Below, piece after piece: positions 31,494 through 42,720 of a stretch of DNA of 64,000 bases. The notes under the pieces were generated by a model. It searched no databases, was not told where the DNA came from, and saw nothing but the letters and a program-made list of their open reading frames with translations. Numbering within the stretch: the stretch's first letter is position 1; every line of letters begins with the position of its first letter. The DNA is from Smallanthus sonchifolius (Eukaryota > Streptophyta > Magnoliopsida > Asterales > Asteraceae): NCBI GenBank assembly GCA_023525975.1, contig CM042018.1, forward strand, positions 71,059,001 to 71,123,000, given 5' to 3'. The translations under genes and the position numbers were made by a program.

Positions 31494-34400
31494 TGTAAGG
31501 CCCCAAACCCGGGAGGCCTCACGTGTTGGATTTACTAATAAACAAACAACTCTTAAACTTGAATATCAAATAACGCACCGGAAAATTCAATTAAACATAA
31601 CAGTAACATTGTCAAACATGCGGAAGTGTAACATTGTCTAAAACATTCATTACATAATATAAACATAACATAATGGGATGCCAGACTTCGTAGACCGACC
31701 GGGTAACTCTTCATCGCTTGCCATGCATCATCGTCCATCCGTACATGTTCTTAACCTGAATGTGCGTACTAAAATTCAGCTACGCTGGTGAGTTTTAGAT
31801 TTATGTAAAACCTTAACATAAATATTTTGCAAAAAACACAACATACATTTATTTAACAAAAGCGTACGTAAAACATGCAGTAACTTAATATCAAAACATC
31901 GTAACATAACATCATAACATAAGTCAACATAAACCGAATCTGCGCCTTTTCGTAACCGTCAATACCAAACATCGTGCGTTGGCGGAGAAACCCCGAGGCA
32001 CGCCACCACTAGGCCCTTCAACACCATACTGTCCTTCGGGCGGAGAAACCTAGGGCCCGATATCTCAAAGCCCTTCGACACCAACCAGTACCTTAGGCAC
32101 TATTTCCCCGCAAGGAACAGTACCTTCCATAGGGATCCTGGTAATCCCATGGGTGACCGTCGTTACCCCATCATCAACCAGTTGTACAACCGTTAGCCAG
32201 CCACAAAGGCCCCCCGTAAGGGTAAGGCCAATACATATATACATACCCTAGCTCCCGTAGGAACTCGTGGCAGATTCGTTCATTCGTGAGTTTCATAAAA
32301 CCTTTACCTCATTTTAGTTAAAGCCTTCGTACGTTTCATTAAACAATGTTTCATTCGTAAACATTTCATAAACTTCATTTGGCAAAACATTTCATAAACA
32401 TCATCCTTCATAAACATCATTTCATAAACATCATTTGTAAACATCATTTCATAAAACATCATTTCGTAACTATGCACACCAGCCCAAAACGGTCATTGAA
32501 ACATTAAAAGAAGGGCTCTAGAACTCACCTGACATGCTAGCCTCAATTGATCTCTACCGCTCAAATTACATCCCTTACAATCTGGATAAATCATTCGTGT
32601 AAGTAAAGGTAACTTACCTAGCCGACACCAGATGTTTCTATCCTTAGGGTTTGGCGAGCTTGGGCAAGTTCGCCACTCATGGCTTAATCGAACATAGTAA
32701 GTTCGCTACTTAGGTTTAGTGAACAAAAGGTTAAGTTCGCCACTTTGACTTAGGCGAACATACCGTAAGTTCGCCTCCTCTACATTAGGCGAACATGTTA
32801 AGTTCGTCATCCTTGCTTTAGGTGAACATGCTAAGTTTTCCTGAACTGATTCTTTACCCCAAAACAACCCAACCCATAATGAGGACGTCTAGGTAAAATA
32901 CACTTCTTTAATTCTAATGAAAATCGGACAGAGTCCCGTTTGTTTCTGGTCTAAACCCGACAATTCCAATTGTCTATTTCCATCTCAAATTAATCAACAG
33001 ATATTCATAATCAACCGAGCTTTAGCTATTAGCATCGATGACATTAATTTCCATTATTTTTAACAAGTGACTCTTATATAAAAATAATTAACCTTTCGTC
33101 GATTATGGTTTCGCAAAATATAAACTCTATACGTCCTCCTTGATCACAGTATTCTTGACCCGAGCCAATAATAATAATAATTAATATTCCACGGGTTATA
33201 ATGAATGTACCTCCATGACGCGTCGTCTAAAATACGAACCTGTACCGTACCCGTAACTCAACCATACGGACTACGAATCGAGTGATTCGAAAGTCCACGC
33301 TGTCTTGACGCGCCGGTTACCATGAGATGGGACTCGTTGTTGTTGATCCTCATCATGCTCTTACCATCCTTACGCCATCACCCGTTATCAACCCCGTCCT
33401 CACCGAAGCATCATGAACCACCATGAACCATCATGTAACTAATAATCACCATCATCACCACCGTTAAGCTTATAGAACCACCATTGTTACCACCGTTAAC
33501 CTTAATCAGCCGTAACATCCTTGTAACAACCACCATGAGGCTGCCATCAACCCGTATCTCTATTCTCGTAGACCCATCATTCTCGTCGTCATCCCGTACT
33601 AACACCGTCATGGCCTTTTGTCACCTTTTTCCATACCCGCGAGCTATCCACCACCTCTCTTTGGGCCATGCCACCACCACCCTCAACCTGTTAAGAACCA
33701 CTTCTCACATCCGACCGTTACTGCCACCATCATTCCCTCCCTGTACGCCACCATTAAAACCATCATCTCCTCCACCGAACCGCCCTGATACCGCTAGGAC
33801 ACTAGGCTGCCATAACATCACCACTTATGCTTTGAGAACATAACCATCATCATAACCTGTTTATCACGCACCACTGTGAAGCTGAAGCTCACCATAATAG
33901 TTTTTCAATTGCTATCTGAAGAGATCACCGGAGACCAAGGAAGATCCGATCAGAATGTGGTTGCAAGCACCTGCGCAACCCGCCACCGTTTCTGTCGCGA
34001 AACCCGTTAACCCCCATCATCGTGAGGCTTATCTCCATTGCTGACCTCTATCCATGAAAGCCACCACAAGGTCGTTTGACGTGAACCACAAATACCATCG
34101 TCTCCATAATGAGACGTGTACGACCACCACCCTCTCCATTGTGAAACCCGTACAGCCGTCACGTCTAAACCAACACCACCAACTCTCTCTCTTTCTTGCG
34201 TGATTTCGGCTTGACAGTGACATATCTGAGGTTGCTTTGGTCCAGAACTCTGTGAACCGAGCAATAATCATGGGCTGGGGGTTGGGTTAGGGTTGATCGG
34301 AGGTGGGGTGTTTGTTGCTTGCAGACCGACGGAATTGCAAGGAAACGAATTTCAAATGAAGGAGGGTGGCGGCTGATACTATGATAGATGGAGTAGGTCA

Positions 34401-34584
34401 TTTAGGTTAAACAATCTTTTTTTTTCATTTCCCCCCTTAGTTTTGAATAAATGACATTTTCAGCCCATTTAATAAGTTGTATGAACTTTCTTTAATACTC
34501 CCCATATCCTATTGTTTTCATTTTAACAACTTTAGTCTTATATGAAATCTCCTATTTAAATAGTTATGAATTTGGGATGTTACA
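31494..34584 (-). repeat. LARD-2 5' LTR (element sense)
   Basis: 3091 bp, partner of 26097-29133. It keeps a segment of roughly 55 bp absent from the left LTR. AAGTTCGC dyad cluster at 32645-32850. The ACC/CAT low-complexity part (about 33400-34160) yields spurious frames on both strands. Confidence 0.87.
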
Positions 34585-34602
34585 ATCGTCTGGGCGACAT
34601 CA

Positions 34603-34984
34603 AGTTTTTGGTGTTGTTGCCGGGGACACTTGGCAATAGCAATATTAGCTTTGATTAGTTCTTTGTGTGATTTTTGGTTTATTTTCTTTCTTTCTTTTAT
34701 TGTGAGTCTTAATTTTCTTCTTTGTCTTATTTTCTATCTGTCTGTCTTAATATAGGATCGAGTCTTTCTGTGTTTTGAGTCCTTCTTATTTGTCTATTGT
34801 GTCTTTCAGTTTATGCAACGTACTCGTTCGCAAGGATCATCCGAATTTACAGCTTATTCAGAGCCCAAGCGAGAGCTTCACGAGCGCAGCCGCGACCTTC
34901 GTGAGCGGTTGAGAGTGTTGTGAGAGAAAAAGCTACGTAACCCGAGCCCTATTCCTATTCCTAACATGGGCGACGTTGACCCAC
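34603..34984 (+). pseudogene. Athila/Tat-type PBS, leader and gag start (truncated)
   Basis: The decayed PBS is at 34609-34625. From 34813 a frame reads MQRTRSQGSSEF with Glu/Arg-rich continuation (EPKRELHERSRDLRERL), like the start of Athila/Tat gag. It hits a TGA near 34921 (an Arg codon CGA changed by C-to-T is one explanation), continues for about 20 codons in frame, and is then lost at 34985 where unrelated Gypsy LTR sequence begins. Confidence 0.6.
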
Positions 34985-35500
34985 CATGAAGTCATCACAT
35001 GTTTTCATTGGGAAAACTACTCATTTTATGACTATGAATTCATCACATGTTTTCGAGGAAAATGGTCTCGCATTAAGCCCGTGTACATATTTTCAATGTT
35101 TTCGAGGAAAACGGTTTTATATTTTGGCCAACGTATACACCATCAATGTTTTCCAGGAAAACCACTTCACACTGTGACAATTAAACCTGTGAACTCACCA
35201 ACCTTTGTGTTGACATTTTTAAGTATGTTTTTCAGGTAACACATAGCTATGGCACGGTTGGAATAGGTTAACCATTCGGATTAAAACCCTAGAAGTCGAA
35301 GACGCATGATTGTCAAACCTCAAGCCTATTTTGAACTAAATAGATTTTAGGTCAATGTACTAGTTTATATTAATATTTGTAATGGTGTTCAATAATTTAG
35401 AAATCTTTACTTTAGCTTCCGCTGTTGTGTAATGTTACCAATCGTGGCAGCCTTAGTTAATTTATTTATTTATTAAGTAAATAAATTTGGGGGTGTGACA
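34985..35500 (+). repeat. Gypsy-1 5' LTR, 3' portion only
   Basis: It ends GGGGGTGTGACA and is followed by the PBS TGGTATCAGAGCC at 35504-35516. The block around 35180-35250 (ACCTGTGAACTCACCAACCT) recurs in the solo LTR near 42385, so the two LTRs are related. The 5' part of the LTR is missing; sequence switches directly from Athila gag. Confidence 0.75.
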
Positions 35501-35503
35501 GAT

Positions 35504-35516
35504 TGGTATCAGAGCC
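35504..35516 (+). other. Gypsy-1 primer-binding site (initiator tRNA-Met)
   Basis: TGGTATCAGAGCC three bases after the LTR end. About 440 bp of leader follow before the first ORF. Confidence 0.9.
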
Positions 35517-35952
35517 AATGGTTTTAGTGAATTAGGTCTCCGTAGTGACACCTAGACTCTAACCAGACTCATTTAGGGACCAAGATTTCTAAGACTTGCA
35601 TCACACTAAGAACACCCAAGACCTGAGTATAGAAATTCCAATCGTTGCTGAACAACTTGAGTCAACTATTACTGTATGTGATTATAGTAACATATCATTA
35701 ACTACTTCGATACTAGAACAATTATGTGGCATACGTAACTAATATCTAATACGTACAACGAAGTGGAAATAATAAACACCTACAATATGAACCAATAGAG
35801 TATTACTGTTCGGATTACGAAACAAGGATGACGGGTACTCAGCACCCTATAACCCTAGAAGATCGAAGTACGAGCTAAGCTCGGGGGACGACGGTAGTAA
35901 TCGCTAGTCACCGATCTTTGTATCACAACAGTCTGAGCCTGTACCCGAATTT

Positions 35953-36762
35953 GTGCGAGCTAGAAGATCGAAGATGGAGTCTGAGACTCCAGCAGCTGAA
36001 GAGACCCGCGAGTGGGGCATCTGTGACATCGCCTACCCGCACCGACATCGCCCCTACGGGCCACTAGTTCAGCATACCCCGATGAAGCGGGCACCACCGT
36101 CTCCTACGAGCATGCCTGTCCATGAGCCTAAGCGCAAGAAATGTAGACTTGACATGAGAAAGTGGACGTTCGTTTCTTATACCTTGAGGGATTGGGCTAA
36201 GGAGGAAGGAGTACCTCCTACGACAGAGATCGGAGAGTCTTCACATAGACCACACATCTTACCGATTACCGGGGAGCCGATCGAGCGTACGATCCCGACT
36301 CTGGTAGCCCGATGCAACCGGTACGATAGACTGCTAGGGGATCTGCGATGGAAGAAGAAGAAGGTACGCGGCAACCTGAAGCAAGTGTAGCATCTTAAGA
36401 AGAAGGTTCTGTCCCTAGAAGGTCTGTGGAACGAGACTGAGCAGAGGATTGAGCATGTGCCTGCGCAAGTGTCCGAGACCACACTACAGGAGCAAGTGTC
36501 CCAACTGACGGAGGATCGCCAGAGAGATGCTACCAGGATTACCATTTTATCTGACCGACTATATGAGGCTGAGCGGCACCTGAGCCTTGAGAGACAGAGG
36601 ACCACAGTGGGAGAGCAGAGAGCTACACTTGCTACCCAGAGAGCCGTTGCAGCGGAGCTCAGGGCGAATGAAGTGGGGGAGCAGCTATAGGCTACTAGTA
36701 CTCTTGCTATGTTCTGCGCTATTTTGCTCTCGGCCTCTATGCGAAATGACACATTTACCTGA
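35953..36762 (+). pseudogene. Gypsy-1 pre-gag ORF: coiled-coil protein with hydrophobic tail
   Basis: The frame opens at 35953, is stopped by TAG at 36388-36390 and continues in frame to TAG at 36688-36690, then to TGA at 36760. The N-terminal part is Pro/Arg-rich. The middle is strongly coiled coil (QEQVSQLTEDRQRDATRI, then Arg/Glu/Gln-rich repeats). After the second TAG comes a hydrophobic stretch (TLAMFCAILLSAS). Both TAG codons are one C-to-T step from CAG. Extra ORFs before gag are known in some plant Gypsy elements; I cannot assign a function. The order of parts matches the intact LARD-1 protein at 11403-11978. Confidence 0.65.
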
Positions 36763-37015
36763 TCTATTTCATTTCCTATTCAGCCTATTGTAGGCGGGCT
36801 GTGCCCATATAATATTTGAAGTTTTAAAATTGTTCTCTTTTGTGAAGGAGCGGAGACTCCTGGAATATTTTGTACTTCATACAATCTATTTTACAACTTT
36901 ATTATCTTTTTATATTTTGTGGTTGATTGGTGATGTGATGTGTTATTTTGCGTACATGTGTTGGTTAAATGTTACATATAATCTAACTTTTGTTAACATT
37001 ATAATATGAAGAGAC

Positions 37016-38655
37016 ATGCCGCCCCGCCATGCAACAATGACGGCAGCACAGATGGAGGCCTTGATTAACCAAAGAGTAGCTGTAGCTGTTGCAGCCTTAC
37101 CGAACAACCAGAATGCAGGAGAACAAGGACAAATCCCCCAGTATGTACCTAGAAGCTTTTCCTTGACTGCAAACCGCTTTCTTTCAATGGACGGGATGGA
37201 GCAGTTAACTTGGTACGAGGGATTGAGAAAGTAGAGTCTACTTTCAAGATGTGCAATTGTCCAGAAACTTCAAAGGTGAAATTCGCTACTGGAACTTTTG
37301 AGGGACATGCCCTCACCTGGTGGAAATCGAATGTCCAAGCAATGGGCTTGGAAGCAGCGAATGCTATGCCATAGGCAGACTTCAAGAAGCTGTTAAGGGA
37401 TGAGTACATTACACGAAATGAGATCCAGGATCTTGAGGAAAAGTTTTGGAACCTAAAAATGAATGGACGGGATGTGGTGGATTACACGTCAAAATTTCAT
37501 GACTTGGCAGGATTGTGTCCTCATATGGTAACACCTGAAGAGAAGCATATTGAGTGTTATCTGTGGGGACTGGCCTCGCAAATCCTGGGTATGGTATCAT
37601 CTTCTGAACCTACAACAATCCAGCAAGCAATCCGATTGGCACACAACCTGACGTCCCAGGTCGTTCATCAGGGACTCTTTGACAAACCCGCTGATAACAA
37701 GAGAAAGTGCGAAGGTAGTTTTTCAAGGTCATTTAATCCGCCACCACCACAGAAAAGGCAAGAAACTACCCGAGCCTACATCGCAAGTCAAGCTGACAAT
37801 AAGCCAAGGATAGCTTACACGGGAACCCTACCAAAGTGCAATCGATGCAATTTACACCACAATGGCACATGTGAAGAGGCAAGGTGCCAAAACTGCAAGA
37901 GGATTGGCCATGTGGCCAAGGATTGTAGAATGAGCGGACCAATTCCAAACACTAGAGCAACCCGTGCTTGTTACACTTGTGGGAAGGATGGACATTTTTC
38001 AAAGGATTACCCAAGGAACAGGAAGCTAGGAAACAACAACAACAATGCCAAAGGGCGAGCTTTTGTGATTGGAGTAGGAGAAGCCAAACAGAACCCCAAC
38101 ACCGTCACGGGTACGTTCCTTCTAAACAACCATTATGCATCTATGTTATTTGATACTGGTGCTGAAAGAAGCTTCGTGTCTAATGAATTTAGTCCATTAC
38201 TTTGTATCGAACCTACTGTGCTAGATAACGAGTATACCGTAGAACTAGCTGACGGTAAATTAATCAAAACCAACCACATTATTCCAATTTGTGTCCTAGA
38301 ATTAGCCAATCATTCCTTCGAAATTGATCTACTACCCATTAAACTAGGGAGTTTTGACGTGATTATCGGTATGGACTGGATGTCCAAGAATGGAGTGGAG
38401 ACTGTATGCCGTGAAAAGATTATCATATTACCCCTACCAGATGGAGAAACACTTGCAATCCAAGGTGAAAAGAGCAGAATTCCTCTGAATACCATCTCGT
38501 GTATGAAAGCCCAGAAGTATCTACGGAAAGGATACTATGCCATCTTAGCACATGTAACGGAGAACCGGACAGAAGAAAGGAAGGTCGAGGACATACCAGT
38601 TGTTCGTGATTTTCCTGAAGTATTCCCTGAAGACTTATCGGGACTCCCACCATAG
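37016..38655 (+). pseudogene. Gypsy-1 Gag and protease (broken)
   Basis: Gag starts MPPRHATMTAAQMEALINQR. A one-base loss near 37205-37225 shifts the frame, and a TAG at about 37371 sits where Trp is usual (MP-stop-ADFK). From 37459 the frame is open for 398 codons: retrotransposon gag core, a Pro-rich linker, CCHC knuckle CQNCKRIGHVAKDC (from 37885), a second knuckle whose last Cys is Tyr (38008-38010), and an aspartic protease with DTGAERSF (around 38150). It ends at TAG in LPP-stop-RQVEF, where CAG would restore Gln. Family: chromovirus-type Gypsy. Confidence 0.88.
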
Positions 38656-40062
38656 AGACAAGTCGAATTCCGAATCGACCTTACCCCAGGAGCTACTCTG
38701 ATAGCGCAGTCACCATATCGACTGGCGCCGTCAGAAATGCAGCAGTTATCAAACCAACTACAAGAGTTGCTAGATAAAGGATTTATCCGACCAAGTCATT
38801 CGCCTTAGGGAGCACCTGTCTTATTTGTAAAAAAGAAAGACGGATCATTTCATATGTGCATCGACTACAGGGAATTGAACAAAGTAACCATCAAGAACCG
38901 ATACCCTCTACCCAAAATAGACGATTTGTTCGACCAACTACAAGGGTTGAGTTGTTACTCCAAGATCGACTTACGGTCAGGGTACCATCAGCTGAGAATC
39001 CAAGAAGAGGACATACACAAGACGACATTCCAAACTCGATATGGACACTACGAGTTTTTGGTTATGCCATTCGGTTTTACCATTGCACCCGCAGTGTTTA
39101 TGGATCTTATGAACCGTGTGTGTAAACCCTACCTAGACAAGTTTGTTATTGTGTTCATTGACGACATTTTGATTTATTCTCATAGCGAGGAGGAACACGT
39201 TGAACATCTAAGACTCATTCTAGAATTATTGAAAACCGAGAAGCTGTACGCTAAGTTTTCAAAGTGCGACTTTTGGATCCGAGAAGTGCATTTCCTAGGT
39301 CACGTGGTAAACGAGATGGGCTTACACGTTGACCCAACCAAGATTAAAGCAATAAGAAACTGGTGAACACCCAAAACCGCAACCGAAATATGAAAATATT
39401 TTGGACTTGCTGGATATTACAGAAGGTTTATAGAAAACTTTTCAAAGATTGCAAAACTGTTGACTTCTTTGACACAGAAAGACGCGAAGTATGATTGGAA
39501 TGAAAGAACTGAAGAAGCATTTCAGTTACTCAAGCAAAAACTTTGCAGCACACCGATCTTAGCACTACTTGAAGGAAACGACGACTTCGTAGTCTACTGC
39601 GACACGTCACACCAAGGACTTGATTGTGTACTGATGCAAAGTGAGAAGGTTGTCGCATATGCTTCACGACAACTCAAGGTGCACGAAAAGTACTACACCA
39701 CCCATGACTTGGAATTGGGAGCCGTGGTTTTTGCACTCAAAATCTAGAGACACTACCTGTATGGTACCAAATGTATGATTTTCACTGACCACAAAAGTCT
39801 CCAACACATCTTTGATCAAAAGAAGTTGAACATGCGATAACGCAGATGAATCAAATTGCTTAATGATTATGACTGCATAATCCGTTACCATCCGGGAAAG
39901 GCAAACGCAGTTGCTAATGCCCCAAGTAGGAAAGAACAACTCAAACCACGTCGAGTGCGAGCATTAACCTTGACAATCCACACGAATCTACCTATCCAGA
40001 TACGTGACGCTCAATTCGAGGCTCTCAAGGAGGAAAATTTGGAAAATGAAGGCCTATGAGGC
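38656..40062 (+). pseudogene. Gypsy-1 reverse transcriptase and RNase H (broken)
   Basis: RT copies element RNA into DNA and RNase H degrades the RNA strand. Visible RT motifs are VLFVKKKDGSFHMCIDYRELN, KIDLRSGYHQ, MPFGFTIAPAVF, and FIDDILIYS (39153-39180; FIDD is the catalytic box). RNase H follows with VVYCDTSHQGL, VAYASRQL and FTDHKSLQHI. In-frame stops occur near 38808, 39364, 39391, 39745, 39838 and 40058; each is one C-to-T or G-to-A change from the Gln, Trp or Arg codon usual at that place. No indel is needed to read through this part. Confidence 0.88.
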
Positions 40063-40298
40063 ATGGAGAAACTATTTGAAATCAAATCCGATGATGTGCG
40101 TTACTACATGGATCGGATATGGGTACTGAACCATGGGAACTTAAGAGACTTAGTGATGGACGAGGCACATAAGTCAAGGTATTCAATTCACCCTGGTTCT
40201 GACAAAATGTACCAAGACCTCAATACAAACTATAGGTGGCCAAACATGAAAGCCGAGATTGCCACATATGTCGGAAAATGTCTAACCTGCGCCAAGGT
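40063..40298 (+). pseudogene. Gypsy-1 integrase, zinc-binding N-terminal part
   Basis: HGNLRDLVMDEAHKSRYSIHPG and the later CLTCAKV form the H2C2 zinc domain of integrase. The frame is open until the solo LTR enters directly after the CLTCAKV codons at 40299. The remainder follows at 42721. Confidence 0.88.
40294..40298. repeat. Target-site duplication of the solo LTR, left copy (AAGGT)
   Basis: AAGGT precedes the TGTGAC end and is repeated at 42716-42720, immediately after the GTGACA end. Confidence 0.93.
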
Positions 40299-42715
40299 TG
40301 TGACTTCCGACTATTTAGAGTTAACTCTGTTAACTCACACAAACTCAGTTAGTCCAGTTAGGCCGGTTAGAAACCCCAAGGACTAATTCTGTCTATATCC
40401 AAACTCAAACCCATGAAAATACGCGGACTGTTTCTGTAAATCCCCTAAACTCAATTCTTTGACTTTAGAAAGTCAAAATTGAGCCTATGATCCCAAAATC
40501 AAACCCATATCATCGATGTTTGTTTGAATTGTAACTGAAAAACACATTAAACATCATAAACGACCATCATTGGTGCTTTAATCGTGGTATTAAATCGAAT
40601 TAATCACAAATTATGGACATTAAACCCATAACCATCGAAACCCCCTCAATCATGATCAAATTCACTCAATGCGTCTGTTATTCTTGCAAATTGAACACCT
40701 GCACATCTCAAACAAGTCTCAGAGAACCTCTTGCACACGTTAATTCAACCAGAGAAGGAACCAGAGGCATCAGGGACTAAGCCGATCTTAGTTGGAGGTC
40801 CATTTGGCTAAGCACCTTCAATCCATATCCCATTATGGTAATTGATCATTCCTTTAGTTTTGTTTCAGTGTCTAGATCATAAGCCCTATCACAATTGTGG
40901 CTTATAACACCGATCTGATCAAGAACCGATTATAGGGTTCTTAACATATACGGTTTAATCGAACTCTGATCTAGACTTAACCTTAATCGAATTAAACTAT
41001 ATGAATAGATTTGAAATCCTCTGTTTGTCAAAAGCCCCATGGTTTCTACAACTTTTATCATCAGAAATAATCAATTCTAATTGTGGTTTCAAAACTAGGG
41101 TTTCAGCTTTTCAATCAAAGAATTAACGATTTAAAACTTGTTATTTTTTCAATTAAAACTCCCCACTGGTTCTCCATGCCCCGATTAACAAAACCTCTAA
41201 GCTTGTTTGTTCAATCAAAATCCAAATCTATGGATTTGGGGTGGATTTGGTTCGGCTATACGATGGGGGGGGGGACATAGGGGGTATGGGTTAAAACCAT
41301 TTGAATCAGACTTCTGATGCGATGCCCCTAGCGGGCGGAGTGGTTAACCTGTTGGACTCGTGCGTAAGAGACCCGGGTTCGAGTCTGGTCTCCTGCATTT
41401 TATTTTTAGGGGCTTTTTCACTAGTCTCCTTTTTATAAAATCTTTCTCTATGATACTATAATGTTATATAAATATGTTTAGACATCGGAAAACACCAATA
41501 GGCTAGGGATTGGATTTATATCTCATTTTAGGTGTTAAAAATAATATAATAATAATATAGTTATTTTATTAACACCTAAACTATTATTTATAGGTCATGT
41601 TAAATGTAAATTTCCATATTAAAAATAGTATAATCGTTTATTTTATTTTCCTAAACCATTATTTAATTTGTAAAAACACACGAATATTTATTTAATAATA
41701 TTATTCGTAGTTAGTGATGTTTTTACGTACCACATCTATCTAAATTATTAAATTAAGAAATTTCTTAATTCCGATGACAAAACATCCATTCTTTATCCCT
41801 AGGTATGTTTTAGGACGTCCGACCCTTTCCGTGTCGTCGTCACAAAAATCCACGTGTTCCTAACAATCGTAAATGTAATTCTAGGGCATTCGTCCACAAG
41901 CAATCTAATTGTGGTTTCTATTGCATCCTTGTGTGGTGCTATCTACTACGCTTACACAACTCAGGTGAGTTTCACGACCCCTTTACTGTTTTTAAATTGG
42001 GGGAGAAAACATGACGCAAACACTTTTGATTATTGTAATTCATATATTATCACTTGTTAAGGCTAAGCGTAACACTCTATCCTGAAAGTCCTTACACATC
42101 AAACCATTTAATATGAACATAGTGAGGTAATCTTGAGTAGTACTACTGGGTTTGAGAAACCCCACCCACGTTAGTCGTGCTAACTCGATTGGAGGTCGAA
42201 CAGGTGTAATATTGACCTAAACACGTCACCACTGTTGATAGACATGGTGGGAGACATTCAAACACAAACAAACAGTCAGCTTCGGTTTCGAGCGCTTTAG
42301 TAAACATGAACATTGGTTAGCTACGTATTGATATATATTTTGAATGTACATAATCTGGCAAACGCTATTACAAACTGAAACCTGTGAACTCACCAACCTC
42401 GTGTTGACACTTTTCTTACATGTTTTCTCAGGTTGCTAAGGCACATGTACACACCTAGGACATCCATGGAGTCTCATTATCATTTCCAACACTTATCAAA
42501 CAATTAAACTACTTATCTGCTTTCTATTTACTTTGACTTTGGGCGCGTTTGTTTTGCGCATTTATTACTTTGTTTATCGCTTACGCATTAACTCTGAACA
42601 TTTATGGTTTTGTTTCAAACTCACATAGATTCGTTTGATGTAACTAATGACTGAGATCATGGTTTGTCACACGCCAAATGGTAAAACTCTGTTAGTGGAA
42701 TTTGGGGGAGTGACA
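40299..42715 (+). mobile_element. Solo LTR inside Gypsy-1 integrase
   Basis: 2417 bp, TGTGACTTCC to GGGGGAGTGACA, bounded by a perfect AAGGT duplication and with no internal sequence. A full element inserted and then collapsed by LTR-LTR recombination. It is related to the Gypsy-1 LTR at its 3' end. It carries a tRNA-like module at 41326-41392. No gene is present. Confidence 0.93.
41326..41392 (+). other. tRNA-like module T5 in the solo LTR
   Basis: GCGGAGTGGTTAA (A-box match, Ser/Leu-like D arm) at 41335-41347 and GGGTTCGAGTCT (B-box match) at 41375-41386, 28 nt apart, in LTR sense. A T-rich run follows (41398-41406). The module begins about 1027 bp into the LTR. The T stem pairs imperfectly, so a working tRNA is unlikely. 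Confidence 0.62.
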
Positions 42716-42720
42716 AAGGT

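Larger units (their letters stand above)
26097..34584 (-). mobile_element. LARD-2: non-autonomous LTR element
   Basis: LTRs 26097-29133 and 31494-34584 flank a 2360-bp internal region. The plus-strand ends are TGTAAGGCCC and GGGATGTTACA. A tRNA-Met PBS at 31479-31490 on the minus strand sets leftward transcription. ACCGT (26092-26096) and ATCGT (34585-34589) are the target duplication with one C-to-T change. The LTRs differ by substitutions and by an indel of roughly 55 bp near 32030-32085, so it is older than LARD-1. No gag or pol is seen. Confidence 0.88.
24485..34602 (+). mobile_element. Athila/Tat-type 5' LTR, split by LARD-2
   Basis: The LTR starts TGTTGATGTAG at 24485 and resumes after LARD-2 to end ...GACATCA at 34602; its own length is about 1.63 kb (24485-26096 plus 34585-34602). 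It is followed at 34609-34625 by TGGTGTTGTTGCCGGGG, a decayed form of the tRNA-Asp-type PBS typical of Athila/Tat elements (decay at CpG sites). Four CpG-rich dyads lie at 24683-24805. Confidence 0.72.

Noticed and set aside
33484..34401. Several Ser/Thr/Pro- or Trp-rich frames on both strands
   Set aside because: Produced by the ACC/CAT-type low-complexity block and its flank in the LARD LTR; the related frame at 27924-28157 lies in the partner LTR.
36177..36752. 191-codon minus-strand frame opposite the Gypsy-1 pre-gag ORF
   Set aside because: Antisense shadow of a coiled-coil coding region; Ser/Cys/Arg-rich with no features of its own.
41326..41392. A genuine nuclear tRNA-Ser or tRNA-Leu gene
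   Set aside because: A and B boxes fit, but the T stem mispairs and no clean acceptor stem is visible; kept only as a tRNA-like module.
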